A DNA stretch of 64,000 nucleotides from Blautia glucerasea (lineage in GTDB: Bacteria; Bacillota; Clostridia; Lachnospirales; Lachnospiraceae). The stretch lies in assembly GCF_020537505.1 (NCBI RefSeq), contig NZ_JAJBMO010000021.1:1-64000 (forward strand), read 5' to 3'. Below the pieces are notes generated by a model. That model was not told the origin of the DNA, did not search any database, and was given only the letters and a program-made list of their open reading frames with translations. Of the stretch, positions 38,121-46,508 are shown piece by piece (within the stretch, counting starts at the first letter, position 1; the number at the start of each line of letters is the position of its first letter). A program made the position numbers and the translations under genes.

Positions 38121-38167
38121 AAAAAACATCCAGCCTGCCATCGTTGTATGGAGACTGGATGTTTTTT
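38121..38167 (+). terminator. Terminator of the NSS transporter gene
   Basis: AAAAAACATCCAG pairs with CTGGATGTTTTTT over a 21-base loop and ends in seven T. It works on both strands. Confidence 0.88.
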
Positions 38168-38209
38168 TATAATTTGTAATTGTAAAGGTACTGAAGCTTT
38201 ATTAATTTC

Positions 38210-38899
38210 TCACTGCCAGTGGTGTTCCGCCTCTTCGATTTCCTCAATAAACATCAGCAGGAAGCTGATAAGAAGCAGGATGCTGGATACCCAGATGGCT
38301 CTTTCGCCGTAAGCCATTGAAAGTCTGCCGCCAATTCCTGCACCAATGGCAAACAGAAAAATAATGGCGAAGTAGCATAAGGCCTGATGAAGCATGCGTG
38401 GCTTTCTTTCACGCATGTAAGCGGAAAGGGCTGCAGTGCCGCTTCTCAGATTTCCGATACACATGGTGCTGGCGTAGGAATTTCCTTCAACCTTTCGGAA
38501 GGTCTGCACCTGAAGGGCGCAGGAAAAGGATACCAGGGTGGTGGCAAGCACGTTCAGGTTTCCTGGGATGAAGCCAACCAGAAACAACAGGATGATCTCT
38601 ACCAGAAGGATTCCCTGACGCCAGTGAAGGCGTCTGGCATAACGGAATTTTTCCTGAATGCGTTCCGCTAACAAAACACCAAGGAAGAATGCGGTCAGGG
38701 GAATGAGATAATGCAGACCTGCTTTCACTTCACCGTTCATAAACCGCTCACTCATCAGTACCACGTTTCCGGTCTGGGCGTTGGAGAAAACGCCATCGCG
38801 GGTAAAATAGGTATAGGCATCCTGAAATCCTCCTGACACTGCAAGAAATGCACTGTTTATAAATGCTTCTGAGGTCTGTACCTTTTTATGATGGTCCAT
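38210..38899 (-). CDS. YoaK-like DUF1275 membrane protein
   Basis: A 229-residue membrane protein of the DUF1275 (YoaK) family, with about six helices. Family features are the N-terminal AFLAVSGGFQDAYTYFTRDG with GVFSNAQTGNVV and the later YASTMCIGNLRSG. The function is unknown. The start at 38899 follows GAAGGAG; the frame extends upstream without a site. It lies 125 bases after the fumarase gene in the same direction, with no strong terminator between, so readthrough from the long operon is possible. Confidence 0.85.
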   Translation of the reverse strand: MDHHKKVQTSEAFINSAFLAVSGGFQDAYTYFTRDGVFSNAQTGNVVLMSERFMNGEVKAGLHYLIPLTAFFLGVLLAERIQEKFRYARRLHWRQGILLVEIILLFLVGFIPGNLNVLATTLVSFSCALQVQTFRKVEGNSYASTMCIGNLRSGTAALSAYMRERKPRMLHQALCYFAIIFLFAIGAGIGGRLSMAYGERAIWVSSILLLISFLLMFIEEIEEAEHHWQ

Positions 38900-39024
38900 A
38901 ATAAGCTCCTTCTTTCGTCTTTTGTCTTTCGTATACATACATATCTTTGAATTATAGAATAAACAACACTTTCTGTAAACATCTATTTTGATATGTGGAG
39001 TATATATATCTTATATGTCTAAGA

Positions 39025-39591
39025 TCAGCTTTCTTTATGCGCTTCCAGATACTCTTTTCTTCCCTCTTCATAAAGGTTATTGCCTTCGCTGTCAATAATG
39101 ACTACAAGAGGCATATCTTCTACGTAAAGCTTACGGAGAGCTTCTGCACCCAGATCCTCATAGGCGATAAGTTCAGCTTTTTTGATGCATTTGGCAAGAA
39201 GGGCGCCGGCGCCGCCGATGGCTCCGAAGTAAACGCCGTGATATTTTTTCATGGCTTCTACTACTTCAGGCAGACGTGCTCCTTTACCGATCATTCCCCG
39301 GGCTCCTACAGACATCATGGTTGGTGCATAGGCATCCATACGGCCACTGGTAGTTGGTCCGGCAGATCCAATGACCTGACCTGGTTTTGCAGGAGTTGGT
39401 CCTACATAATAAATAGTTGCATCTGTTGGATCAAAAGGAATCTTTTCGCCTTTTGCAAGAGCCTCACACATACGTTTGTGTCCTGCGTCACGGGATGTGT
39501 AGATGGTTCCGGTAAGGAGAACCTGATCACCTGCGTGAAGGGTTTTTGCCAGTTCTTCAGTCAGAGGCAGTGTAATATGTCTTCTTTCCAT
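39025..39591 (-). CDS. fumB: Class I fumarase, beta (C-terminal) subunit
   Basis: A 188-residue Fe-S hydro-lyase beta subunit. It carries the swivelling domain with GPTPAKPGQVIGSAGPTTSG and the KGARLPEVVEAMKKYHGVY region of two-subunit class I fumarases. With the alpha subunit it interconverts malate and fumarate. It starts two bases after the alpha gene. It is the last gene of the succinate operon. Tartrate dehydratase is the main alternative, but the neighbours point to fumarase. Confidence 0.88.
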   Translation of the reverse strand: MERRHITLPLTEELAKTLHAGDQVLLTGTIYTSRDAGHKRMCEALAKGEKIPFDPTDATIYYVGPTPAKPGQVIGSAGPTTSGRMDAYAPTMMSVGARGMIGKGARLPEVVEAMKKYHGVYFGAIGGAGALLAKCIKKAELIAYEDLGAEALRKLYVEDMPLVVIIDSEGNNLYEEGRKEYLEAHKES

Positions 39592-39593
39592 GA

Positions 39594-40436
39594 TCAGATC
39601 ACCTCCGTTTTGTGGCGGGTAACGTGGCAGTTGATGTTGACTGCACATGGCATTCCCGCAATGTGAGTAGGCATTGTCTCAATATTCAGGCCAATGGCTG
39701 TGGTTTTTCCTCCAAAGCCCTGGGGTCCGATTCCAAGCTTATTTACTTTCTCCAGCATTTCGTCTTCCAGCTCTGCATAGAATGGATCCGGATTGTGGGA
39801 ATCCAGAGGACGCATCAGTGCCTTCTTTGCAAGAAGGGCACATTTGTCAAAGGTTCCGCCGATTCCAACACCTACAACCATAGGAGGGCATGGATTCGGG
39901 CCTGCTGTCTCAACGACTTCCAGAATGAAATCCTTGATTCCCTGAAGTCCTGCAGATGGCTTGAACATACGGATCATACTCATGTTCTCACTTCCGAAGC
40001 CCTTCGGGCCCACTGTGATCTTCACTTTATCGCCAGGAACGATTTCTGTATAGATCATAGCCGGCGTATTGTCTCCTGTGTTTCCACGGCGCACAGGATC
40101 TTTTACAACAGATTTGCGAAGGTATCCGTTTGTGTATCCGCGGCGTACACCTTCATTGATGGCATCAGTAAGATCTCCGCCAACAAAGTGCACATCCTGT
40201 CCAATTTCAAGGAACACACATGCCATTCCTGTATCCTGGCAGATCGGTACATTTTCGTTATCTGCAATATCAAAATTCTCGATAATATTGTCAAGGATAC
40301 CCTTGGCAATCTCTCCGTCTTCGCATGCGCGGCATGTTTTGATAGCGCATTTTACGTCTTCCGGAAGATGTTCGTTTGCTTCGATACAGAGTTTTTCAAT
40401 GACATCTGTAAGTCTGCTTACTTCTACTTCACGCAT
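39594..40436 (-). CDS. fumA: Class I fumarase, alpha (N-terminal) subunit
   Basis: A 280-residue alpha subunit of an oxygen-sensitive [4Fe-4S] fumarase. Conserved features are [13 protein letters not shown] with a cluster cysteine, the [21 protein letters not shown] region (in part), [14 protein letters not shown] and a late CxVNINCHV. In the reductive direction it would dehydrate malate to fumarate. The gene lies 39 bases after frdA, within the operon. Confidence 0.9.
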   Translation of the reverse strand: MREVEVSRLTDVIEKLCIEANEHLPEDVKCAIKTCRACEDGEIAKGILDNIIENFDIADNENVPICQDTGMACVFLEIGQDVHFVGGDLTDAINEGVRRGYTNGYLRKSVVKDPVRRGNTGDNTPAMIYTEIVPGDKVKITVGPKGFGSENMSMIRMFKPSAGLQGIKDFILEVVETAGPNPCPPMVVGVGIGGTFDKCALLAKKALMRPLDSHNPDPFYAELEDEMLEKVNKLGIGPQGFGGKTTAIGLNIETMPTHIAGMPCAVNINCHVTRHKTEVI

Positions 40437-40475
40437 TTTGGTAAGCTCCCTTCTTTCATAATATTTATTTCATTT

Positions 40476-42089
40476 TTATCTCTGCTCGTGACGGGCATAG
40501 TTTGGAAGCAGTAATGGAGATACTTTATCGGTCTCTGCTCCTGCTGCTTTTAACTCTTTCTCATATGCGTAAATATGATCCAGATTCATTTTTCCAAGCT
40601 CTACCTCTTTGCATTTTGCAGCTGCCTTTTTACCGGCATTTCTTCCGAATACGATTACGTCCAGAAGAGAGTTGCCCATCAGTCTGTTTCTTCCATGGAT
40701 TCCGCCTGCAGCTTCTCCTGCAACCAGAAGGTTCGGGATTTCTTTTGTAAATCCGTCTCCATCGATTTCCAGGCCGCCGTTCTGGTAATGAAGAGTAGGA
40801 TAGATCACGATCGGCACTTTTCTCATATCAACGCCATAGTTCATGTACATACGGAACATTGCCGGGATTCTCTTCTCAATAGTTCCCTCGCCTCCAAGGA
40901 TCTCGATCATCGGAGTATCCAGCCATACACCTTTCAGTCCGCCAGGAACCTCTACGCCACGGCCTTCCTCACATTCACGGATAACACCGGAAGCATTCAC
41001 ATCACGGGTTTCCAGAGGGTGAATATAGGCTTCTCCGTTTGCATTTACAAGCTGCGCGCCAACGGAACGAACCTTCTCTGTTACCAGCGCGCCGAGGATC
41101 TGTGACGGATAAATGGCACCAGTTGGATGGTACTGGATAGAATCCTGATAAAGAAGGGAAGCGCCTGCTCTGTAGCCAAGTACAAGACCATCTGCGGTTG
41201 CGCCGTAGTGGTTAGAGGTAGGGAATCCCTGATAGTGCATTCTTCCTGCCCCGCCAGTTGCAATGACAACTGTTTTTGCTCTTGCGACGGAGTAATCGCC
41301 GGTTTCCATGTTAAGAAGAACAGCACCTGCTGTCTGTCCTTTTTCATCTTTCAGAAGCTCCACAGCGGAAGTAAATTCTACTACCGGAATGCCAAGGTTC
41401 AGAACCTCGTCACGGATGGTACGCATGATTTCAGATCCGGAATAATCCTTTGCAGCATGCATTCTCTTTCTGGAGGTTCCGCCACCGTGTGTGGTGATCA
41501 TGGTTCCATCCTCTTCTTTGTCGAACTCAACGCCAAGATCGTTCAGCCATTTAATTGCATCCGGAGCTTCCATTACAAGTCTCTTTACCAGCTCTGGTTT
41601 TGCAGCAAAATGTCCGCCGCCGAAGCAGTCCAGATAATGCTGGACAGGGGAATCATTTTCTTTGTCAGCTGCCTGGATTCCGCCTTCCGCCATCATGGTG
41701 TTGGCATCACCGATACGAAGTTTGGTCACGATCATAACGTTGGCACCTGCATTGTGTGCTTCGATGGCACAGGAGGAGCCTGCACCGCCGCCGCCGATTA
41801 CAAGTACATCTACATCATAATCGATTTTGTTAAGGTCAATTTTTTCATTCAGAAGACGGCTTTCGGAGTGAAGCATTTCTGCCAGCTCTAGTGGTGCCTT
41901 CTGTCCTTTGTTTGGTCCTACTTTGATTTCTGCAAATGCATCCGGGTTATAGTCTGGATGGAATTTCTTAAGAAGAGCATCTTTCTCATCAGCGCTCAGA
42001 CGCCTTGGCTCTGTTGCCATACGCTGTGCTCTTGTAGCCTCTACCTTTTTGATGGATTCCATCATATTTTCTGGATATGGTGCGTACAT
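40476..42089 (-). CDS. frdA: Fumarate reductase flavoprotein subunit (soluble, Tfr-like)
   Basis: A 537-residue FAD enzyme of the SdhA/FrdA family. The Rossmann motif is VLVIGGGGAGSSCAIEA (near residue 95), then AEGGIQAA, HGGGTSRKRMH, the substrate loop SIQYHPTG and the C-terminal NRLMGNSLLDVIVFGRNAG. Residues 1-90 form an extra N-terminal region. No membrane anchor gene is nearby, so the enzyme should be soluble. frdB precedes it by 15 bases. With hdrBC and flx upstream it resembles the flavin subunit of thiol-driven fumarate reductase. The direction (fumarate to succinate) is inferred from context. Confidence 0.85.
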   Translation of the reverse strand: MYAPYPENMMESIKKVEATRAQRMATEPRRLSADEKDALLKKFHPDYNPDAFAEIKVGPNKGQKAPLELAEMLHSESRLLNEKIDLNKIDYDVDVLVIGGGGAGSSCAIEAHNAGANVMIVTKLRIGDANTMMAEGGIQAADKENDSPVQHYLDCFGGGHFAAKPELVKRLVMEAPDAIKWLNDLGVEFDKEEDGTMITTHGGGTSRKRMHAAKDYSGSEIMRTIRDEVLNLGIPVVEFTSAVELLKDEKGQTAGAVLLNMETGDYSVARAKTVVIATGGAGRMHYQGFPTSNHYGATADGLVLGYRAGASLLYQDSIQYHPTGAIYPSQILGALVTEKVRSVGAQLVNANGEAYIHPLETRDVNASGVIRECEEGRGVEVPGGLKGVWLDTPMIEILGGEGTIEKRIPAMFRMYMNYGVDMRKVPIVIYPTLHYQNGGLEIDGDGFTKEIPNLLVAGEAAGGIHGRNRLMGNSLLDVIVFGRNAGKKAAAKCKEVELGKMNLDHIYAYEKELKAAGAETDKVSPLLLPNYARHEQR

Positions 42090-42104
42090 GTTTTTATGCC
42101 CTCC

Positions 42105-42779
42105 TTATTTCTCAATTTCTCTGTTGTTATAAAGTTCTTCCATGTCTGTGATCGGTTTCTGCATGATCTGCTCGATCAGATCATCGTATTTGCCTTCATG
42201 GATTTCTTCTACACGTTTCTCAAGATGCTCACTTTTAGGGGCAATGTATTTTCCTGTGAGACGTCTTGCAAGAAGACCTACCATCGGGTGGGAGATACCT
42301 GCCGGACATCTTACAGAACAGCATCCGCAGCTTACGCAGTCAAAGGATTCTTCTGCGCATTTCTCAAGCTCGCCTCTCTGTGCATATGCGATGTACTGCA
42401 TTACATTTAAGCCCTGGGTACATGCTTTTGTACATGCGTTACAGCCGATACAGCTGTAAATTTCCGGGTAGAGCTCCATCATGACCTGCTGGTTTGGCTG
42501 AAGGTCTTCGATGTTGTAGAGTCTCTTGTCTGTAGGGAAAAATGGGATGCTTGCTACATACATGCCTTCCTGTACCTGTGTCTGACAGGCAAGACAGGTT
42601 TTCAGTTCGTTGTCGCCTTTGATTCTGTAGATTGTGGCGCAGGCGCCGCAGAAGCCGTGACGGCATCCACAGCCGCGTTTTAAGGTATATCCGGCGTATT
42701 CCATGGCCGTCATAATGGTCAGGTCAGCTGGTACGGTGTATTTTTTACCGAAGAAATATACGTTTACCATATTTTCCAT
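42105..42779 (-). CDS. frdB: Fumarate reductase iron-sulfur subunit
   Basis: A 224-residue iron-sulfur protein. C39, C44, C47 and C62 form a [2Fe-2S] plant-type site (CRHGFCGAC...C), C110/C113/C116/C120 one [4Fe-4S] site, and C148/C151/C154/C158 a second [4Fe-4S] site followed by PAG. Classical SdhB has a [3Fe-4S] site; two full CxxCxxCxxxC motifs make this HdrC-like and similar to the N-terminal half of TfrB. The cysteine-rich CCG domains of TfrB are absent here but are present in HdrB of the same operon. Confidence 0.85.
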   Translation of the reverse strand: MENMVNVYFFGKKYTVPADLTIMTAMEYAGYTLKRGCGCRHGFCGACATIYRIKGDNELKTCLACQTQVQEGMYVASIPFFPTDKRLYNIEDLQPNQQVMMELYPEIYSCIGCNACTKACTQGLNVMQYIAYAQRGELEKCAEESFDCVSCGCCSVRCPAGISHPMVGLLARRLTGKYIAPKSEHLEKRVEEIHEGKYDDLIEQIMQKPITDMEELYNNREIEK

Positions 42780-42811
42780 GTTGGGAGTTCCTTTCTTCTG
42801 ATTGTCTAACT

Positions 42812-43144
42812 CTATTTCTTACAAATTGTGTTACTCAGGATAATAATAATTACAACATCTATGACAATTAAAACTAATAGCACATAAACAAAACTGGATG
42901 GCAAAAAGATTTCAAATAGTCCGGTTATCAGAAGGAGAATAGCAATCACGCCCATTCCAATTCCGTATACACGGCACAGCTTTTTCTCATCATATCTGGC
43001 TTTCTCTTCTTTTGAAGCAGTGTTATAGCCAGAAATAAATTTGCTGCCATGACCACTTAGTAAAGCAATGGTCAAAATTACAAAGACAGCAAAGACGACC
43101 CAGAGTATCCAGTCTGATCCATGAGCTGTATCTGCCAATGTCAT
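42812..43144 (-). CDS. DUF3784-type small membrane protein
   Basis: A 110-residue protein with three predicted membrane helices (about 12-30, 60-81, 85-106) and the loop SGYNTASKEEKARYDEKKLC, typical of DUF3784. Its function is unknown. It lies between frdB and flxA with gaps of 32 and 39 bases, in the direction of the operon. It has no quinone- or heme-binding histidines that would make it a classical FrdC/D anchor. It may be a passenger or may tether the complex to the membrane. Confidence 0.75.
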   Translation of the reverse strand: MTLADTAHGSDWILWVVFAVFVILTIALLSGHGSKFISGYNTASKEEKARYDEKKLCRVYGIGMGVIAILLLITGLFEIFLPSSFVYVLLVLIVIDVVIIIILSNTICKK

Positions 43145-43183
43145 AAAAATCCCCCTTGTATTTACTGAAACTTTTGGGTTTAC

Positions 43184-44038
43184 TTAGTACTCGTCAGGTA
43201 ACTGGTCAATCTCGTCCATTCTAAATACCGGACCGTCTTTGCAGACATATTTAGATCCAATGTTGCAACGTCCGCATTTACCAATACCGCACTTCATGCG
43301 AAGCTCCAGTGTTGTGTAAACCTGGGTTCTTGTAAAACCAAGCTCCTCAAGGCCCTGAAGTACAAATTTGATCATGATCGGCGGTCCGCAGACTAACGCA
43401 ACTTTGTTAGTATCGAAGCCGATTTCTTTCAAATAGGTTGGTACGAAGCCTACATGTCCGTCCCATCCTTCCTGCTCACGGTCGATAGTCAGATATACAT
43501 TTACGTCTTTTGCATTCATCCAGACTTCCTGAATCTCTTTTAATTTTACAAGATCGTCTGCGGAACGGGAACCGTAGAGAATATCTACAGTGCCGTAGTC
43601 ATCGCGGTTGTCAAGAACGTAGTTGATTACGGAGCGAAGTGGTGCAAGACCGATACCACCGGCAATAAACAGAAGATTTTTACCCTTCAGCTTATCCTCT
43701 ACCGGAAAATGGTTTCCATATGGTCCACGGACTGTGATCTCATCTCCCACCTGAAGGCTGTGGAGATAAGAGGTCAGCTCTCCGCATTTTTTAATACTGA
43801 ATTCCTGATACTCTTTGTTTGTGGGAGAAGAAGTAATGGAAAACATACCTTCGCTTACGCCTGGTGCGCAGACCATTGCACACTGACCAGGCATATGTTC
43901 GAAAAGCTTTCCTCCATCCGGTGCAGTTACGCAGAAGGTTTTTACATCCGGTGTCTCCTCGTGAATGTCTGTGATCACGCCAACCTGCGGAATCAGAGTA
44001 TCCAGAGTATAATTTTTATGACAGGTACACTCGCTCAT
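43184..44038 (-). CDS. flxA: FlxA-type FAD/NAD(P)H oxidoreductase subunit
   Basis: A 284-residue ferredoxin reductase-like protein. The FAD domain (about 15-110) contains GMFSITSSPT, the NAD domain starts with LLFIAGGIGLAPLRS, and C250/C255/C258/C266 form a PyrK-like [2Fe-2S] site. It is expected to take electrons from NADH into the Flx-Hdr complex. It overlaps flxB by one base. Similar subunits occur in FlxABCD-HdrABC of Desulfovibrio vulgaris. Confidence 0.85.
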   Translation of the reverse strand: MSECTCHKNYTLDTLIPQVGVITDIHEETPDVKTFCVTAPDGGKLFEHMPGQCAMVCAPGVSEGMFSITSSPTNKEYQEFSIKKCGELTSYLHSLQVGDEITVRGPYGNHFPVEDKLKGKNLLFIAGGIGLAPLRSVINYVLDNRDDYGTVDILYGSRSADDLVKLKEIQEVWMNAKDVNVYLTIDREQEGWDGHVGFVPTYLKEIGFDTNKVALVCGPPIMIKFVLQGLEELGFTRTQVYTTLELRMKCGIGKCGRCNIGSKYVCKDGPVFRMDEIDQLPDEY

Positions 44039-45099
44039 TACTTTTCACCTCCATGCTTTTCAAAAGCCTTGATCACCTTCACAATGTTCAGGGATGACGG
44101 GCATTTTTCCACGCAGCGGCCACATCCTACGCAGGAATACATGCCGCCGTTGTTGGCTGGGAAATAAACCAGTTTGTGCATGAATCTCTGGCGGAATCTC
44201 TGCATCTGGCTGGTACGGTTGTTTCCGTGAGCCATCATAGTGAAATCGGAATACATACAGGAATCCCAGCAGCGGTAACGTTTTACACCGTGTCCTGTGT
44301 CATAGTCCTTAATGTCGTAGCACTGGCAGGTTGGACATACAAAGGTACAGGTTCCACATGCCAGGCAAGGTTTATATAAGGTCTCCCAGACAGAAGAACC
44401 AAATTTTTCATCTGTGGCGTTTCCATCCCAGCCTTCCAGGGAAAGATGGGTGTATGGAAGTTTTTCCACAATGCTTCTGATTGCTTCTTTTTCAGCATCT
44501 ACTTTTGCCTGACCATCATCAGACGGGGTAAGAAGTTCTTTTACTGCTTCCGTAAGAGTCTCTCCCTTCCCGGTAAGGGCTTTCCAGTAAAGGCTTCCCT
44601 CTACCATCCAGACAGCTACATCAGCAATGCCTTTCGTATCAGCGTCTGCTGCCGGATCTGCTGCGTCTGTTCCAAATACTTTACAGAAACAGGATTCCTC
44701 TGGCTCATGGCACGCCATGGCAACGATGGTTCCATGTTCTCTTCTTGCTGCATAGAAGGTATCAACAGGATCTGCAAGGAAAACCTTGTCCAGAACTGCA
44801 ACGCCTTTTACATCGCAGGCTTTCATGCCAAATACAACAAAAGGACGGTTTCTAAGCGCTTCTGGCTCAACAGTCAGCTTCTTTCCATCACGGACAACCG
44901 TATAAAGTGTCTCGCTCTGTGGGAAAAAGGCGTCTTTGCCGGATTTTACGGTTTTCAGTGTATCCAGATCTGCCTCTTCTTCCTCGTTCCAGAGGCCAAA
45001 GTTTGTCTGACCTGCCTTTTTGATGGGAAGGATCAGGTCCTGACTTTCTGCGATTTTCCGGAATAATGCTTCCAGATTTTCTTTCTCAATCTTATACAT
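44038..45099 (-). CDS. flxB: FlxB-type [4Fe-4S] electron-transfer subunit
   Basis: A 353-residue protein of the AsrA/HydB-like group. An N-terminal domain (about 1-220) precedes two [4Fe-4S] sites: CLACGTCTFVCPTC (near 245) and CVGCGRCVEKCPSS (near 327). It passes electrons between FlxA and FlxC/D. Gaps and overlaps to both neighbours are one to three bases. Confidence 0.85.
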   Translation of the reverse strand: MYKIEKENLEALFRKIAESQDLILPIKKAGQTNFGLWNEEEEADLDTLKTVKSGKDAFFPQSETLYTVVRDGKKLTVEPEALRNRPFVVFGMKACDVKGVAVLDKVFLADPVDTFYAARREHGTIVAMACHEPEESCFCKVFGTDAADPAADADTKGIADVAVWMVEGSLYWKALTGKGETLTEAVKELLTPSDDGQAKVDAEKEAIRSIVEKLPYTHLSLEGWDGNATDEKFGSSVWETLYKPCLACGTCTFVCPTCQCYDIKDYDTGHGVKRYRCWDSCMYSDFTMMAHGNNRTSQMQRFRQRFMHKLVYFPANNGGMYSCVGCGRCVEKCPSSLNIVKVIKAFEKHGGEK

Positions 45100-45102
45100 A
45101 CA

Positions 45103-46077
45103 TTATCCCCTTTCTGCCACTACACCTGGCTCTACATCGTCAAATGTAAAGCTGGTCAGCGGACCCTTTGACTCTGCATCTGCGCCAGCCTGATATTCCC
45201 CGTAGAAGGTATCAATATCCTTGATAAACTTACGGTTAAACAGGTGAAGGGGAATTCCCTGCGGGCAGACACGGCTGCACTCACCGCAGTCTGTACATCT
45301 TCCTGCAACGTGGAAGGCACGGATAATGTGGAACATTTTCTCTTCGAAGGAATCCACATTTGCCTTCTGTGCACTGTCAAACTTGGTGCTGTCGAATACA
45401 CATTTACGGCAGCTGCATGCCGGGCAGGCATTGCGGCAGGCGTTGCAGCGGATACATTTGCTAAGCTCTTTCTGGAAAAATGCGAAACGCTCTTCCGGCT
45501 TCATTTTCTCAATTCTCTCAACCTCTGCGAAACGGTCTGCATCTTTTGTATCCTTGGATTCGCCGATGATCTCGTCGTAGATCATGTGCTCTTTTCCTTT
45601 GCATACATGACAGCGCTCCAGCATAGCGTCTTTGTAAGCTACGGTCTTGTCGCCGTAGATAGTGGAAATGTGAAGTTCTTCACAATCATCGGTAAGCTCG
45701 GCACCGGAAATGCCCTGGATTCCCTTGATTCCCATTTTACGGATTTTTTCCACATCCAGCTTTCCTTTACATCCAACACCGATGATATAGGCTTTTTCGC
45801 GGTCTACACGGTGCTCTTTGATCAGCTGGTTAAAGCTGTAGGTATCACAAGGCTTCAGACAGACAAGGGTTTTCCCCTCTAATTTGGAAGCCTCGATCAT
45901 CATTTTACTTAAGTTCTGTCCGCAGAAACCATTGTAGACAAATTCATCCAGGCTTTCTGCGGTCTCGAAATATGCTGCTTCCGGATTGTAAGGCAGGTCT
46001 CCGGCTTTCCAGCCAAGAACACGTGCTACGGTTCCGTCAGCCAGCAGTTCTTTTGCACGGGCGATCAGTTCCTGCAT
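45103..46077 (-). CDS. flxC: FlxC-type iron-sulfur subunit
   Basis: A 324-residue protein. The N-terminal part resembles the FrhB/FpoF-type flavin or cluster domain with conserved cysteines (FCGQNLSK, CLKPCDTYS, GVGCKGK). The C-terminal part has two [4Fe-4S] motifs, CIRCNACRNACPAC (near 210) and CTDCGECSRVCPQG (near 262). It overlaps the MvhD-like gene by 13 bases. It belongs to the Flx module that feeds HdrA. Confidence 0.83.
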   Translation of the reverse strand: MQELIARAKELLADGTVARVLGWKAGDLPYNPEAAYFETAESLDEFVYNGFCGQNLSKMMIEASKLEGKTLVCLKPCDTYSFNQLIKEHRVDREKAYIIGVGCKGKLDVEKIRKMGIKGIQGISGAELTDDCEELHISTIYGDKTVAYKDAMLERCHVCKGKEHMIYDEIIGESKDTKDADRFAEVERIEKMKPEERFAFFQKELSKCIRCNACRNACPACSCRKCVFDSTKFDSAQKANVDSFEEKMFHIIRAFHVAGRCTDCGECSRVCPQGIPLHLFNRKFIKDIDTFYGEYQAGADAESKGPLTSFTFDDVEPGVVAERG

Positions 46078-46508
46078 CTTAAATCCTCCAATCTGACGTT
46101 TTTACCCAGAGAATAGATTTTTTCCACAAATTCATTCATAGTCTGGGAGAATTTTACACCTTCTGCGGCAGATACCCACTCAACACGGGTACGGCCATTT
46201 TCCACACCGATGAAATCCAGCATGGAGAAAAGAAGTGTCATACGTCTTCTCGCGTAATAGTTTCCGGTTGTGTAATGGCAGTCTCCCGGATGGCAGCCGC
46301 ACATGATCACACCGTCAGCACCTTTTTCAAAGGCACGGAGGATAAACATTGGATTTACACGGCAGGAGCATGGTACGCGGATGATCTTTACATCAGCCGG
46401 ATAAGAAAGACGGCTGCTTCCTGCAAGGTCTGCACCTGCGTAGCTGCACCAGTTACAGCAGAATGCCACGATCTTCGGTCTGAATTCTTCTTTTGCTTCT
46501 ATCGACAT
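46065..46508 (-). CDS. flxD: MvhD/FlxD-type [2Fe-2S] linker protein
   Basis: A 147-residue MvhD-family protein that links a hydrogenase or dehydrogenase to HdrA. Conserved cysteines are in FCCNWCSYAGAD, VPCSCRVN and MCGCHPGDCHY. The start at 46508 lies inside the end of hdrA (10-base overlap), so translation is coupled. It is the physical bridge expected between the Flx subunits and HdrA. Confidence 0.87.
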   Translation of the reverse strand: MSIEAKEEFRPKIVAFCCNWCSYAGADLAGSSRLSYPADVKIIRVPCSCRVNPMFILRAFEKGADGVIMCGCHPGDCHYTTGNYYARRRMTLLFSMLDFIGVENGRTRVEWVSAAEGVKFSQTMNEFVEKIYSLGKNVRLEDLRCRN

